Assembly: GCA_023267635.1 (NCBI GenBank)
Contig: JAHFMX010000011.1
Span: forward strand, 1 to 40,489
Direction: 5' to 3'
From: a bacterium
GTDB lineage: Bacteria > Patescibacteriota > Minisyncoccia > Phycocordibacterales > UBA5272
Length of the DNA stretch: 40,489 nucleotides
Shown: positions 5,306 through 12,608 of the stretch, piece by piece
Layout of the letters: every line of letters begins with the position of its first letter
Position numbering within the stretch: the first letter of the stretch is position 1
Position numbers and translations under genes: made by a program
Notes under the pieces: model-generated
Database searches by the model: none
What the model was told of the DNA's origin: nothing
The model's input: only the letters and a program-made list of their open reading frames with translations

Positions 5306-6811
5306 ATGCTACAAATACAGCTGGATAAGGAAATACAGATACCAAAAGAAGTAAAAATGGTTTTAGCCGTTTTACAAAGTGCAGGACATGAAGCTTTTCT
5401 TGTCGGCGGGTGCGTCCGAGATCTTTTCATGGGAACTATTCCAAAGGATTATGATGTTACCACTAATGCTACTCCAGAGCAGATTATTGCTTTGTTCCCA
5501 AAGACTTTTTATGAAAACACCTACGGAACGGTAGGGGTTGTTACATGTGGAGAAGAATTAGATGTTCCGTGTATTGATGAAACAGTAAAGGTTATTGAAG
5601 TAACTCCATACCGTCTAGAAGGGGAATATTCAGATAATCGTCATCCAGATGAGGTGAAGTGGAGTAAAAACATTGAAGATGATTTGAAGCGTCGTGATTT
5701 CACATGTAACGCTATTGCCTATAACCCAATGACAGGAGAAGTGATTGATCCGCATCATGGACAAGAAGACATTACCAATAGGATTATTCGAGCGGTAGGG
5801 GCACCAGACGCTCGTTTCCAAGAGGATGCGCTACGACTAATGCGTGCAATTCGCTTTGTTTCTCAGCTTGATTTTGATATTGATAGCGTTACACGTGAAA
5901 GCATTGAGAAAAATGCGGAACTTCTTAAGAATGTTTCACGTGAAAGAGTGAGAGAGGAATTTGTAAAGCTTATTATGACTAATTTCCCAATGCGAGGAAT
6001 CATCATGATGAAAGAAACAGGGCTTTTAGAGGACGTTGTTCCAGAACTTGAGCGTGGAATAGGGGTGGAACAGAATCAGGCACATAGTTATGATGTTTGG
6101 GAGCATAATTTGCGTACCCTACAACATGCGGCAGATAAGAATTGGCCGTTACATGTACGTCTTTCTGCGATATTCCATGATATTTCAAAGCCAGAGACAA
6201 GACGCTTCTCAAAAGAGAGCAAACAGTATACGTTTTATGGTCATGATGTGGTTGGTGGACGCGTTACACGTGAAATAATGGAAAGGTTAAAGTTTTCAAA
6301 TGATTTGATTGAAAAAGTATCAATGTTTGTTCGGTGGCATATGTTTTTCTCAGACACTGAACAAATAACGATTTCTGCAGTGCGAAGACTGATTACAAAC
6401 GTTGGAAAAGATAATATTTGGGATCTTATTGATCTGAGAATTTGCGATCGCGTGGGAACGGGGCGTCCAAAGGAAGAGCCTTATAGATTAAGGATGTACC
6501 AGTCTCTCGTTGAACAGGCACTTAAAGATCCAATCTCACTTAAAATGCTAAAAACAGACGGGAAACGCATTATGGACGTTACACAAGAAACGCCTGGGCC
6601 AAAAATAGGATATGTTTTACACGCTTTGTTTGACGAAGTACTAGAAGATCCTTTGAAAAATACAGAAGAATATCTTGATACAAAAGCGCAGGAGTTGATG
6701 AAACTCAGCATTGTAGAGCTTAAAGCGTTAGGTGAAGCAGGGAAGGAGGGGATGGAACAGAAAAATGAGGAGCAGGTGAAGGAGATTAGGAAACAATTCA
6801 AGGTAAAGTAG
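5306..6811 (+). CDS. cca: CCA-adding enzyme / tRNA nucleotidyltransferase with HD domain
   Basis: Class II tRNA nucleotidyltransferases add or repair the 3' CCA of tRNAs. None of the four tRNA genes next door encodes CCA, so this activity is needed. The 501-aa product has the nucleotidyltransferase core (FLVGGCVRDLFMG near residue 33, then the DYD metal site in PKDYDVTTNA near 48), the RRDFTCNAIAYNP motif, the DALRLMRAIRF neck helix, and an HD hydrolase domain (FHDISKPETR near 290). The ATG at 5306 is used because longer frames would run into the divergent tRNA-Arg gene; TAACAT 5-6 nt before it may be a -10 box. Three ParB-like sites lie inside the coding sequence. Confidence 0.93.
   Translation: MLQIQLDKEIQIPKEVKMVLAVLQSAGHEAFLVGGCVRDLFMGTIPKDYDVTTNATPEQIIALFPKTFYENTYGTVGVVTCGEELDVPCIDETVKVIEVTPYRLEGEYSDNRHPDEVKWSKNIEDDLKRRDFTCNAIAYNPMTGEVIDPHHGQEDITNRIIRAVGAPDARFQEDALRLMRAIRFVSQLDFDIDSVTRESIEKNAELLKNVSRERVREEFVKLIMTNFPMRGIIMMKETGLLEDVVPELERGIGVEQNQAHSYDVWEHNLRTLQHAADKNWPLHVRLSAIFHDISKPETRRFSKESKQYTFYGHDVVGGRVTREIMERLKFSNDLIEKVSMFVRWHMFFSDTEQITISAVRRLITNVGKDNIWDLIDLRICDRVGTGRPKEEPYRLRMYQSLVEQALKDPISLKMLKTDGKRIMDVTQETPGPKIGYVLHALFDEVLEDPLKNTEEYLDTKAQELMKLSIVELKALGEAGKEGMEQKNEEQVKEIRKQFKVK
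5932..5947. promoter_or_regulatory. parS-like site inside cca
   Basis: TGTTTCACGTGAAAGA matches the parS consensus at 14 of 16 positions. It lies 1.4 kb from the first site. Weaker relatives are at 5887-5902 and 6262-6277, both with the core ACACGTGAAA. Confidence 0.55.
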
Positions 6812-6833
6812 TAAAAGACATTACGCTGTATAG

Positions 6834-6873
6834 AGATATACATTTGTCCTTTATAAAGGACAAATGTATATCT
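6834..6873. repeat. Perfect 40-bp palindrome between cca and recJ
   Basis: The two 20-nt halves are exact reverse complements, with no loop bases and centre TTTATAAA. It starts 22 nt after the cca stop and ends 2 nt before the recJ -10 box. The stem has little GC, and the only T-rich stretch lies inside it, so it is not a classical terminator. It may be a two-way terminator or an operator covering the recJ promoter. Confidence 0.85.
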
Positions 6874-6887
6874 GGTATACTCGAGCT

Positions 6888-8600
6888 ATGAATATCTCTT
6901 TGGATGACCTCCATCCGCTTACTCTTACGCTCCTTAAAAAAAGGGGAATAGAGGAATCAAACATGATGGATTTTCTGAATCCTTCGTACGAGAAACATGT
7001 TGGCGACCCATTTCAGATATATGGAATACCTAAGGCCGTAGAAAGAATACTGCTCGCACTGCACAGAAAAGAGAAGATTGCGATTTATAGTGATTATGAT
7101 TGTGATGGGATTCCAGGCGGCGTGCTTTTACGAGAGTTCTTTGATGGAATAGGCTATCCAGTAGATATCTACGTGCCACATCGCCACAATGAAGGATATG
7201 GAGTGCACAACCATGCAGTTGATCTTCTTAAAGAGAAAGGTATCAGTCTGATTATTACGGTAGATTTAGCTATTACTAATATTGAGGAGATTGCATACGC
7301 CAAGTCTGTTGGTGTTGATTTCATTGTGACTGACCACCATTTACCTATACACACGGAAGGGAAAGGGCAGGTGGTGCCTGATGCTGTTGCAGTTATTAAT
7401 TCAAAACAGGATCTTTGCACATATAGTGATGACATGTTGTGTGGTTGTGCCGTTGCCTGGAAGCTTGCCTGCGCCGTACTTTCTCAGTTACGGATAGAGT
7501 CTGTGAATGATGAGGTATACCAAAAGGTGCAGACACTTCCGCTTGGTTGGGAGAAATGGATGCTCGATTTGGTGGGTATTTCAACAATTGCTGATATGGT
7601 ACCGCTTCAGAAAGAAAATAGAGCGCTTGCTCACTACGGACTCCGAGTGCTTCAGAAAACAAAACGACCAGGGTTACTGCATATATTTAATGAGCAGCGC
7701 ATGAAAAAAGAGAATCTTACGGAAGAAGATATTGCTTTTACTATTGCACCAAGAATTAACGCCGCAGGGAGGATGGGTTCACCAATTCAGGCGCACCACA
7801 TGTTGTATGAGAAAGATGTAGTAAAGGCAGAGAACTTTGCGCGCGACCTAGAACTTTTGAATACTGAAAGAAAAGCAGGAGTAAAGGATATTACTGAAGG
7901 CATCTCTTTTGATCACGCTGTCTATAAAAATAACGTTGTCGTAGTGGGGGATATGAGCTGGGGGCCTGGAATCCTTGGACTTATTGCTCAAAAGATAATT
8001 GATGAAACAGGAAAGCCTACATTTGTGTGGGGGCAGGGCGATGATAAGACAACCGTGAAAGGGTCATGTCGCTCAAAAGGAGATGTGCATGTTGTGGAAT
8101 TGATGGCGAGAGTGCAAGAACTTTTTCCTGGAGTTATCACGCATTCCGGCGGACATGAACAAGCGGGAGGTTTTTCATGTGCCGTTGATAGAATTAATGA
8201 ACTTTCAGAAGCATTAAATGAGTCATATAAACACGTTGAGCTACAAGAGCTCGGTAACCAAGAGATTCTTATTGATGCAGAGCTTGGCATGGATGATATT
8301 CATGAGGTAACGTATCGCGCTATTTCACCGCTTGCGCCGTTTGGTGTTGGAAATCCAAAGCCTGTGTTTAGTTTTAAGGATGTTACACCACTATCAGTGC
8401 GAAGATTTGGAAAGAAGAGTGAACATTTAGAAGTTGTATACCCACGAACCAAAGGAGGGCAGGTGAAGTCTATTAAGTTTTTCGTAGACAAAGACATGGA
8501 AGCAAAAGCTACACAACCACATACACTTCTGGCTCACGTGGAAAAGAGTTATTTCGCAGGGAAGACGGAATTGAGGTTGCGAATTGTTGATATTTTTTAA
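6888..8600 (+). CDS. recJ: Single-stranded-DNA-specific exonuclease RecJ
   Basis: RecJ degrades single-stranded DNA 5' to 3' in recombination and repair. The 570-aa product has the DHH phosphoesterase motifs: IYSDYDCDGIPGG near residue 67, ITVDLAI, TDHHLP near 149 (the DHH triad) and GISTIADMVPL. It then has the DHHA1 part with APRINAAGRMG and HSGGHEQAGGF near 420, and a C-terminal OB-like region (APFGVGNPKPVF). The ATG at 6888 has TATACT at 6876-6881, 6 nt before it and preceded by TGG (extended -10), so the transcript is probably leaderless. An upstream in-frame extension would run through the 40-bp palindrome and is rejected. Confidence 0.94.
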   Translation: MNISLDDLHPLTLTLLKKRGIEESNMMDFLNPSYEKHVGDPFQIYGIPKAVERILLALHRKEKIAIYSDYDCDGIPGGVLLREFFDGIGYPVDIYVPHRHNEGYGVHNHAVDLLKEKGISLIITVDLAITNIEEIAYAKSVGVDFIVTDHHLPIHTEGKGQVVPDAVAVINSKQDLCTYSDDMLCGCAVAWKLACAVLSQLRIESVNDEVYQKVQTLPLGWEKWMLDLVGISTIADMVPLQKENRALAHYGLRVLQKTKRPGLLHIFNEQRMKKENLTEEDIAFTIAPRINAAGRMGSPIQAHHMLYEKDVVKAENFARDLELLNTERKAGVKDITEGISFDHAVYKNNVVVVGDMSWGPGILGLIAQKIIDETGKPTFVWGQGDDKTTVKGSCRSKGDVHVVELMARVQELFPGVITHSGGHEQAGGFSCAVDRINELSEALNESYKHVELQELGNQEILIDAELGMDDIHEVTYRAISPLAPFGVGNPKPVFSFKDVTPLSVRRFGKKSEHLEVVYPRTKGGQVKSIKFFVDKDMEAKATQPHTLLAHVEKSYFAGKTELRLRIVDIF

Positions 8601-8669
8601 GGTTATCGTTCCTGGTGAGATGTTGATATAATAAAAGCGCGTACGTATCTCTTAAAATAAAGAGCTTCT

Positions 8670-9332
8670 ATGATTAAAATTAAAGATATTCCGAGAATTG
8701 ATAGACCCCGAGAAAAGCTGGAAAAGTATGGTCCTGAAAAATTATCTAATATTGAACTTTTAGCAATATTGCTTCGGACAGGCACAAAAGATTTAAATGT
8801 GCTTAAATTATCTCAGAAAGTCTTACAGAAATTCGAAAAAGAGAAATTTGTTGGGGTAACTCTAGAAAATCTTAAAAGTATACATGGTTTGGGTACGGTG
8901 AAAGCTTCTGAAATTATTGCATGTTTTGAGCTTGGCAGAAGAATGCTTAAAGATAAGAAATTTTCAATACTTTTGTCTCCAAAAGATGTATGGGAGCGAA
9001 TGGAAGATATAAGAGGGAGTAAGAAAGAGCACTTCGTTGTTTTTTATCTAGATAGTAGAAATCAGGAAATAGAAAGAGATATTATTTCAATTGGAACACT
9101 GAATGAAAGCCTTGTGCATCCACGAGAAGTATTTGAAGGGGCAATTAAGAATAACGCAGCAGCAATTATCGTTGCCCATAATCATCCATCCGGGGATTTG
9201 AAGCCATCACAAGATGATATTGAGATTACAAAAAAATTAATTCATGCAGGAAAAATTTTAGATATAGAAGTTATCGACCACATTATTGTATCTGCCCACA
9301 GTCCATTTTTTAAAAGTATTAACTTAATATGA
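8670..9332 (+). CDS. radC: RadC family JAB-domain protein
   Basis: The 220-aa product has the two parts of RadC proteins. An N-terminal helix-hairpin-helix part carries RPREKLEKYGPEKLSNIELL and HGLGTVKASEI. A C-terminal JAB/MPN part has the metal motif AHNHPSGDLKPSQDD (His 170, His 172, Ser, Asp). RadC's biochemical role is unsettled; JAB domains are metalloproteases or isopeptidases in other settings. The stop codon overlaps the ATG of the restriction endonuclease (ATGA at 9329-9332), so the two are translationally coupled. A TATAAT at 8627-8632 may serve as -10, giving a short leader. The gene is AT-rich like the two genes that follow. Confidence 0.92.
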   Translation: MIKIKDIPRIDRPREKLEKYGPEKLSNIELLAILLRTGTKDLNVLKLSQKVLQKFEKEKFVGVTLENLKSIHGLGTVKASEIIACFELGRRMLKDKKFSILLSPKDVWERMEDIRGSKKEHFVVFYLDSRNQEIERDIISIGTLNESLVHPREVFEGAIKNNAAAIIVAHNHPSGDLKPSQDDIEITKKLIHAGKILDIEVIDHIIVSAHSPFFKSINLI

Positions 9333-10723
9333 AAACATACGAAACAAAAGAAAGTGTCCTAGAGCAATCACAAATACTCCTACACAAAAGCCTGCGAGAT
9401 ATTGTTCCTAAAGCAGAAATAGAAAAAGTAGAGTCAGAGGTTTTTGGGTATAAAAATAGAAAAAAAGGTTTTTTAGGTGAACTTGTAGAGTGGTATGCTT
9501 TTGGAAAAAAACCAGATGGTCTAAGCCAGCCAGATTTCGGTGTCGCCGGGGTTGAACTAAAGACAACGCCTCTTAAAGGGCATTCAAAAAATAAATATGT
9601 CTCGAAAGAGCGTTTAGTTTTCTCAATGATTAATTATGACGAAATCGTACATGAAACTTGGGAAAAAAGTTCATTTTTAAAAAAGAATAAAATCTTGTTA
9701 TTAATGTTTTACTTATGGGTTCAAGGTAAAAGTATTCTTGATTACGAGTTTAAGTTTATTCACTTATTAAATCTTTTAGAAGATATTTCAGATGAAGATG
9801 CTCTTCAAATTAAAAAAGATTGGGAGTTTATTGTTGCAAAAATTAAAAGAGGGGAAGCTCATTTGCTGTCTGAAGGGGATACCTATTATCTTGGAGCTTG
9901 TACAAAGGCGGCGAATAGTCGTGTGGTGAGAGATCAGCCTATGAGTCGTACGCCAGCAAAACCAAGAGCTTTTTCTCTTAAACAGCAGTATATAAATTAT
10001 CTAGTTCAAACAAAGCTGTTAGGTGGAAAGGGTAATACGGAGTCAATCTTTAAGAAACAGAAAACCATTAAAACAATCGAAGAAGTTGTTAAAGAAAAAT
10101 TTACGCCATATTTAGGCAAAACTGATAAAGAAATATTATCTAGCCTTAATGATAATCTAAAAAATAATTCAAAAAGCTATAAGCGATTAATTGTAAATCG
10201 TATATTGGGAGTTAACTCAAAAAATATTGAAGAGCTAGAAAAAGCAAACATTACATTAAAAGTTGTAACATTGGAACCAAGCGGAAACCTACAAGAATCA
10301 ATCTCGTTTCCAGCATTTGATTATAAGGACCTTGTTACCCAGGTTTGGTATGATGACGAAGAAGAGACAATGTCTGACTTTCATCTTCAGCTGGAAACTA
10401 AAAAGTTTCTTTTTGTAGTTTTTCAGAAACAAAAAGGACTTGAAGAAATAATCTTGAGAAAAGTCATGTTCTGGAATTTTCCTATTAATGACCTTGCAGA
10501 AGCAGAGAGTGTTTGGAGAAAAACACTTGATTGTGTTAATGAGGGTCGTTATGAGGATTTGCCAAAGAGTAGTAGTAGTTATGTTGCTCATGTACGTCCA
10601 CATGGCAGAGATTCAAAAGACACCACAGAAACTCCACAAAACACGCAAGAGGTAAAAAGGTGTTTTTGGCTTAACGCTAAATATATACAGAAGGCCATAG
10701 AAAGCGAAAAAGATCAAGCTTGA
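9329..10723 (+). CDS. Sau3AI/MutH-type type II restriction endonuclease
   Basis: The 464-aa protein resembles Sau3AI, a two-domain enzyme with a MutH-like catalytic N-terminus that cuts GATC. The core is visible: KGFLGELVEWYAFG (Glu 51, equivalent to the first acidic residue of MutH), then QPDFGVAGVELKTTPLK with Asp 69, Glu 76 and Lys 78 forming the D...ExK metal site. The C-terminal half (from about residue 220) should be the second MutH-like allosteric domain of Sau3AI relatives. Length is near the 489 aa of Sau3AI. It overlaps radC by 4 nt and precedes a cytosine methyltransferase by 31 nt. Codon use is rich in AAA and ATA, suggesting transfer. GATC specificity is inferred from the family. 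Confidence 0.85.
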   Translation: MKTYETKESVLEQSQILLHKSLRDIVPKAEIEKVESEVFGYKNRKKGFLGELVEWYAFGKKPDGLSQPDFGVAGVELKTTPLKGHSKNKYVSKERLVFSMINYDEIVHETWEKSSFLKKNKILLLMFYLWVQGKSILDYEFKFIHLLNLLEDISDEDALQIKKDWEFIVAKIKRGEAHLLSEGDTYYLGACTKAANSRVVRDQPMSRTPAKPRAFSLKQQYINYLVQTKLLGGKGNTESIFKKQKTIKTIEEVVKEKFTPYLGKTDKEILSSLNDNLKNNSKSYKRLIVNRILGVNSKNIEELEKANITLKVVTLEPSGNLQESISFPAFDYKDLVTQVWYDDEEETMSDFHLQLETKKFLFVVFQKQKGLEEIILRKVMFWNFPINDLAEAESVWRKTLDCVNEGRYEDLPKSSSSYVAHVRPHGRDSKDTTETPQNTQEVKRCFWLNAKYIQKAIESEKDQA

Positions 10724-10725
10724 TC
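10712..10725. promoter_or_regulatory. GATC-containing palindrome over the endonuclease stop and methyltransferase -35
   Basis: GATCAAGCTTGATC is a perfect 14-bp palindrome with two GATC sites. The right half is part of the -35 hexamer (TTGATC, 10720-10725) of the methyltransferase promoter and includes the stop codon of the endonuclease gene. Confidence 0.75.
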
Positions 10726-10748
10726 GATTGGTATAGATTTGTTAGAAT
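10720..10748 (+). promoter_or_regulatory. Methyltransferase promoter
   Basis: TTGATC (10720-10725), a 17-nt spacer and TAGAAT (10743-10748), ending 6 nt before the ATG at 10755. The transcript would be leaderless or nearly so, independent of the radC-endonuclease mRNA. Confidence 0.65.
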
Positions 10749-10754
10749 GAGTGT

Positions 10755-12041
10755 ATGAAGAAAATACGAGTCGTTGAATTATTTGCTGGAGTCGGAGGGT
10801 TCCGTCTCGGTCTAGAAAAAGCAAGTAAGAACAAAAAAGATTTTAAATATGACACTATTTGGAGTAGTCAATGGGAACCGGGGGCAAGCACTCAACATGC
10901 TTCAGAGATATATATAAAAAATTTTGGTAAAGAAGGGCACTCGTGTGAAGACATACAAGAGGTAATAGAAAAGAATTTTAAACAAATCCCAAACCATGAT
11001 TTATTGGTCGGGGGATTTCCTTGCCAGGATTACTCTGTTGCCAGAACACTTAGTCAGTCAGAGGGTATTTATGGAAAAAAGGGTGTTTTATGGTGGTCAA
11101 TTTATAATATTTTACACAAAAAAGGAAAAAATTCTCCAGATTTTTTAATGCTAGAGAATGTTGACCGTTTGTTAAAATCACCCTCAAAACAAAGAGGAAG
11201 AGATTTTGCTGTTATGTTGGCATCTTTATGGAAACTTGGATATGCAGCAGAGTGGAGGGTTATTAATGCTGCAGAGTATGGATTTCCTCAAAGAAGAAGA
11301 AGAGTTTTCATTCTTGGGTATAAGAAAGGTTCAGTCGTTTTTAATAAAATTAAAAATGAGAAAGATAAAGTTGACTGGATAACTAAAGCGGGCGTGGTAG
11401 TTAAAGCTTTTCCTCTTACAAAAAAAATCAGTACAGTAAAAGAAATAGATTTAAAGAAAGAACTTGATGTACTCTCAAAAGATTTCTCAAAAGAAGCTCC
11501 AGCAAAAAGTCCTTTTGAAAATACAGGAATCATGTTTGAAGGAAAGGTGTACACTCTAAAAACGGAAGCTGATATTAAAAATCCACCGACTAGAATTCGA
11601 GACATTTTGATTACAAACGAGAAAGAAATACCTGAAGAGTTTTATTTAAAGGAATCAGAACTTAATCGATGGACATATCTTAAAGGAGGAAAGAGTGAAG
11701 AGAGAAAATCAAAAAGTGGTTTTGAATACAACTATTCCGAAGGATCCATGGTCTTTCCAGATTCTTTAGATAGCCCGTCGAGAACAATTGTAACAGGAGA
11801 AGGAGGGTCATCTCCTTCTAGGTTCAAGCATGTAATAAAAGCAAAATCTGGAAGGATGCGTAGATTGACTCCTGTTGAATTGGAGCGCTTGAATATGTTT
11901 CCTGATAATCACACAAGGGAAATGGTTTCAGGTAAGATAACTCCAGACACAAAACGTGCCTTCATTATGGGAAATGCCCTTGTTGTTGGTGTAATTACTG
12001 AGCTTGGAAAAAGTTTAGGTAAATTTATTACAACTGATTAA
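10755..12041 (+). CDS. DNA (cytosine-5) methyltransferase
   Basis: This is the modification partner of the upstream endonuclease, transferring a methyl group from AdoMet to C5 of cytosine. The 428-aa product shows the ordered C5-methylase motifs: I VELFAGVGGFRLGL (residues 7-20), IV GGFPCQDYSVA with catalytic Cys 90, VI MLENVDRLL, VIII PQRRRRVFILG, a long target-recognition region (about 195-345), IX RRLTPVELERLNMFP, and X GNALVVGVI near the end. With a Sau3AI-like partner the expected product is GAT-m5C. Its own promoter contains GATC. Base composition is AT-rich, like its neighbours. Confidence 0.95.
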   Translation: MKKIRVVELFAGVGGFRLGLEKASKNKKDFKYDTIWSSQWEPGASTQHASEIYIKNFGKEGHSCEDIQEVIEKNFKQIPNHDLLVGGFPCQDYSVARTLSQSEGIYGKKGVLWWSIYNILHKKGKNSPDFLMLENVDRLLKSPSKQRGRDFAVMLASLWKLGYAAEWRVINAAEYGFPQRRRRVFILGYKKGSVVFNKIKNEKDKVDWITKAGVVVKAFPLTKKISTVKEIDLKKELDVLSKDFSKEAPAKSPFENTGIMFEGKVYTLKTEADIKNPPTRIRDILITNEKEIPEEFYLKESELNRWTYLKGGKSEERKSKSGFEYNYSEGSMVFPDSLDSPSRTIVTGEGGSSPSRFKHVIKAKSGRMRRLTPVELERLNMFPDNHTREMVSGKITPDTKRAFIMGNALVVGVITELGKSLGKFITTD

Positions 12042-12077
12042 TCCTAAGATAGAAGAACTAGTTGCTATACTAACTTT

Positions 12078-12593
12078 ATGAAATTAAGTATCTATACGGA
12101 CGGATCAAGTCGCGGGAATCCAGGTCCCGGTGGTTGGGCGGCAATTATTATTACGGAAGCGGAGGTGATTGAGTTGGGAGGGTTTGAGGATCATACAACC
12201 AATAATCGAATGGAGCTCATGGGAGCTATTAAAGGTTTGCGAGAAATTGGGCCGCACATGCATGTTGAATCAGTAGAGGTATTTACTGATAGTCAGTACG
12301 TAAAGAAGGGGATGAGCGAATGGATAACAGGATGGATTGCAAAGGGATGGAAAACTTCCACAAAGAAACCTGTGCTCAATCAAGATCTTTGGGAAGAGCT
12401 TCATGCGGAAGAGAAGCGATTAAAAAATGCAGGAGTTGCGATTGCGTGGACATACGTTCGAGCCCATGTGGGTGTTCCGTTAAATGAACGAGCAGACGTG
12501 ATCGCCACATCATGCGCTGATTCAGTCATAGAAAAAGGCGCAACTAATTTGCAACTATACAGAGGGAGAAAAGGTGACTACTCCTATTTCTAG
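12078..12593 (+). CDS. rnhA: Ribonuclease HI
   Basis: RNase HI cuts the RNA strand of RNA-DNA hybrids. The 171-aa product has all catalytic residues: Asp 8 (IYTDGSSRGNPGPGG), Glu 46 (TNNRMELMGAI), Asp 71 (FTDSQYV), His 130 (VRAHVG) and Asp 140 (NERADVIA). The basic stretch WIAKGWKTSTKKPVLN matches the substrate-handle region. The protein is slightly longer than the usual 155 aa because of a C-terminal tail (LQLYRGRKGDYSYF). TATACT at 12066-12071, within TGCTATACT, lies 6 nt before the ATG and indicates a leaderless mRNA. comEC follows at 15 nt. Confidence 0.96.
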   Translation: MKLSIYTDGSSRGNPGPGGWAAIIITEAEVIELGGFEDHTTNNRMELMGAIKGLREIGPHMHVESVEVFTDSQYVKKGMSEWITGWIAKGWKTSTKKPVLNQDLWEELHAEEKRLKNAGVAIAWTYVRAHVGVPLNERADVIATSCADSVIEKGATNLQLYRGRKGDYSYF

Positions 12594-12608
12594 AAACCTC
12601 CGCCAAGC

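Noticed and set aside
9329-12041. Avoidance of GATC in the window as proof of GATC specificity.
   Set aside because: GATC is common throughout the window, as expected if the sites are protected by methylation. It neither supports nor excludes the specificity.
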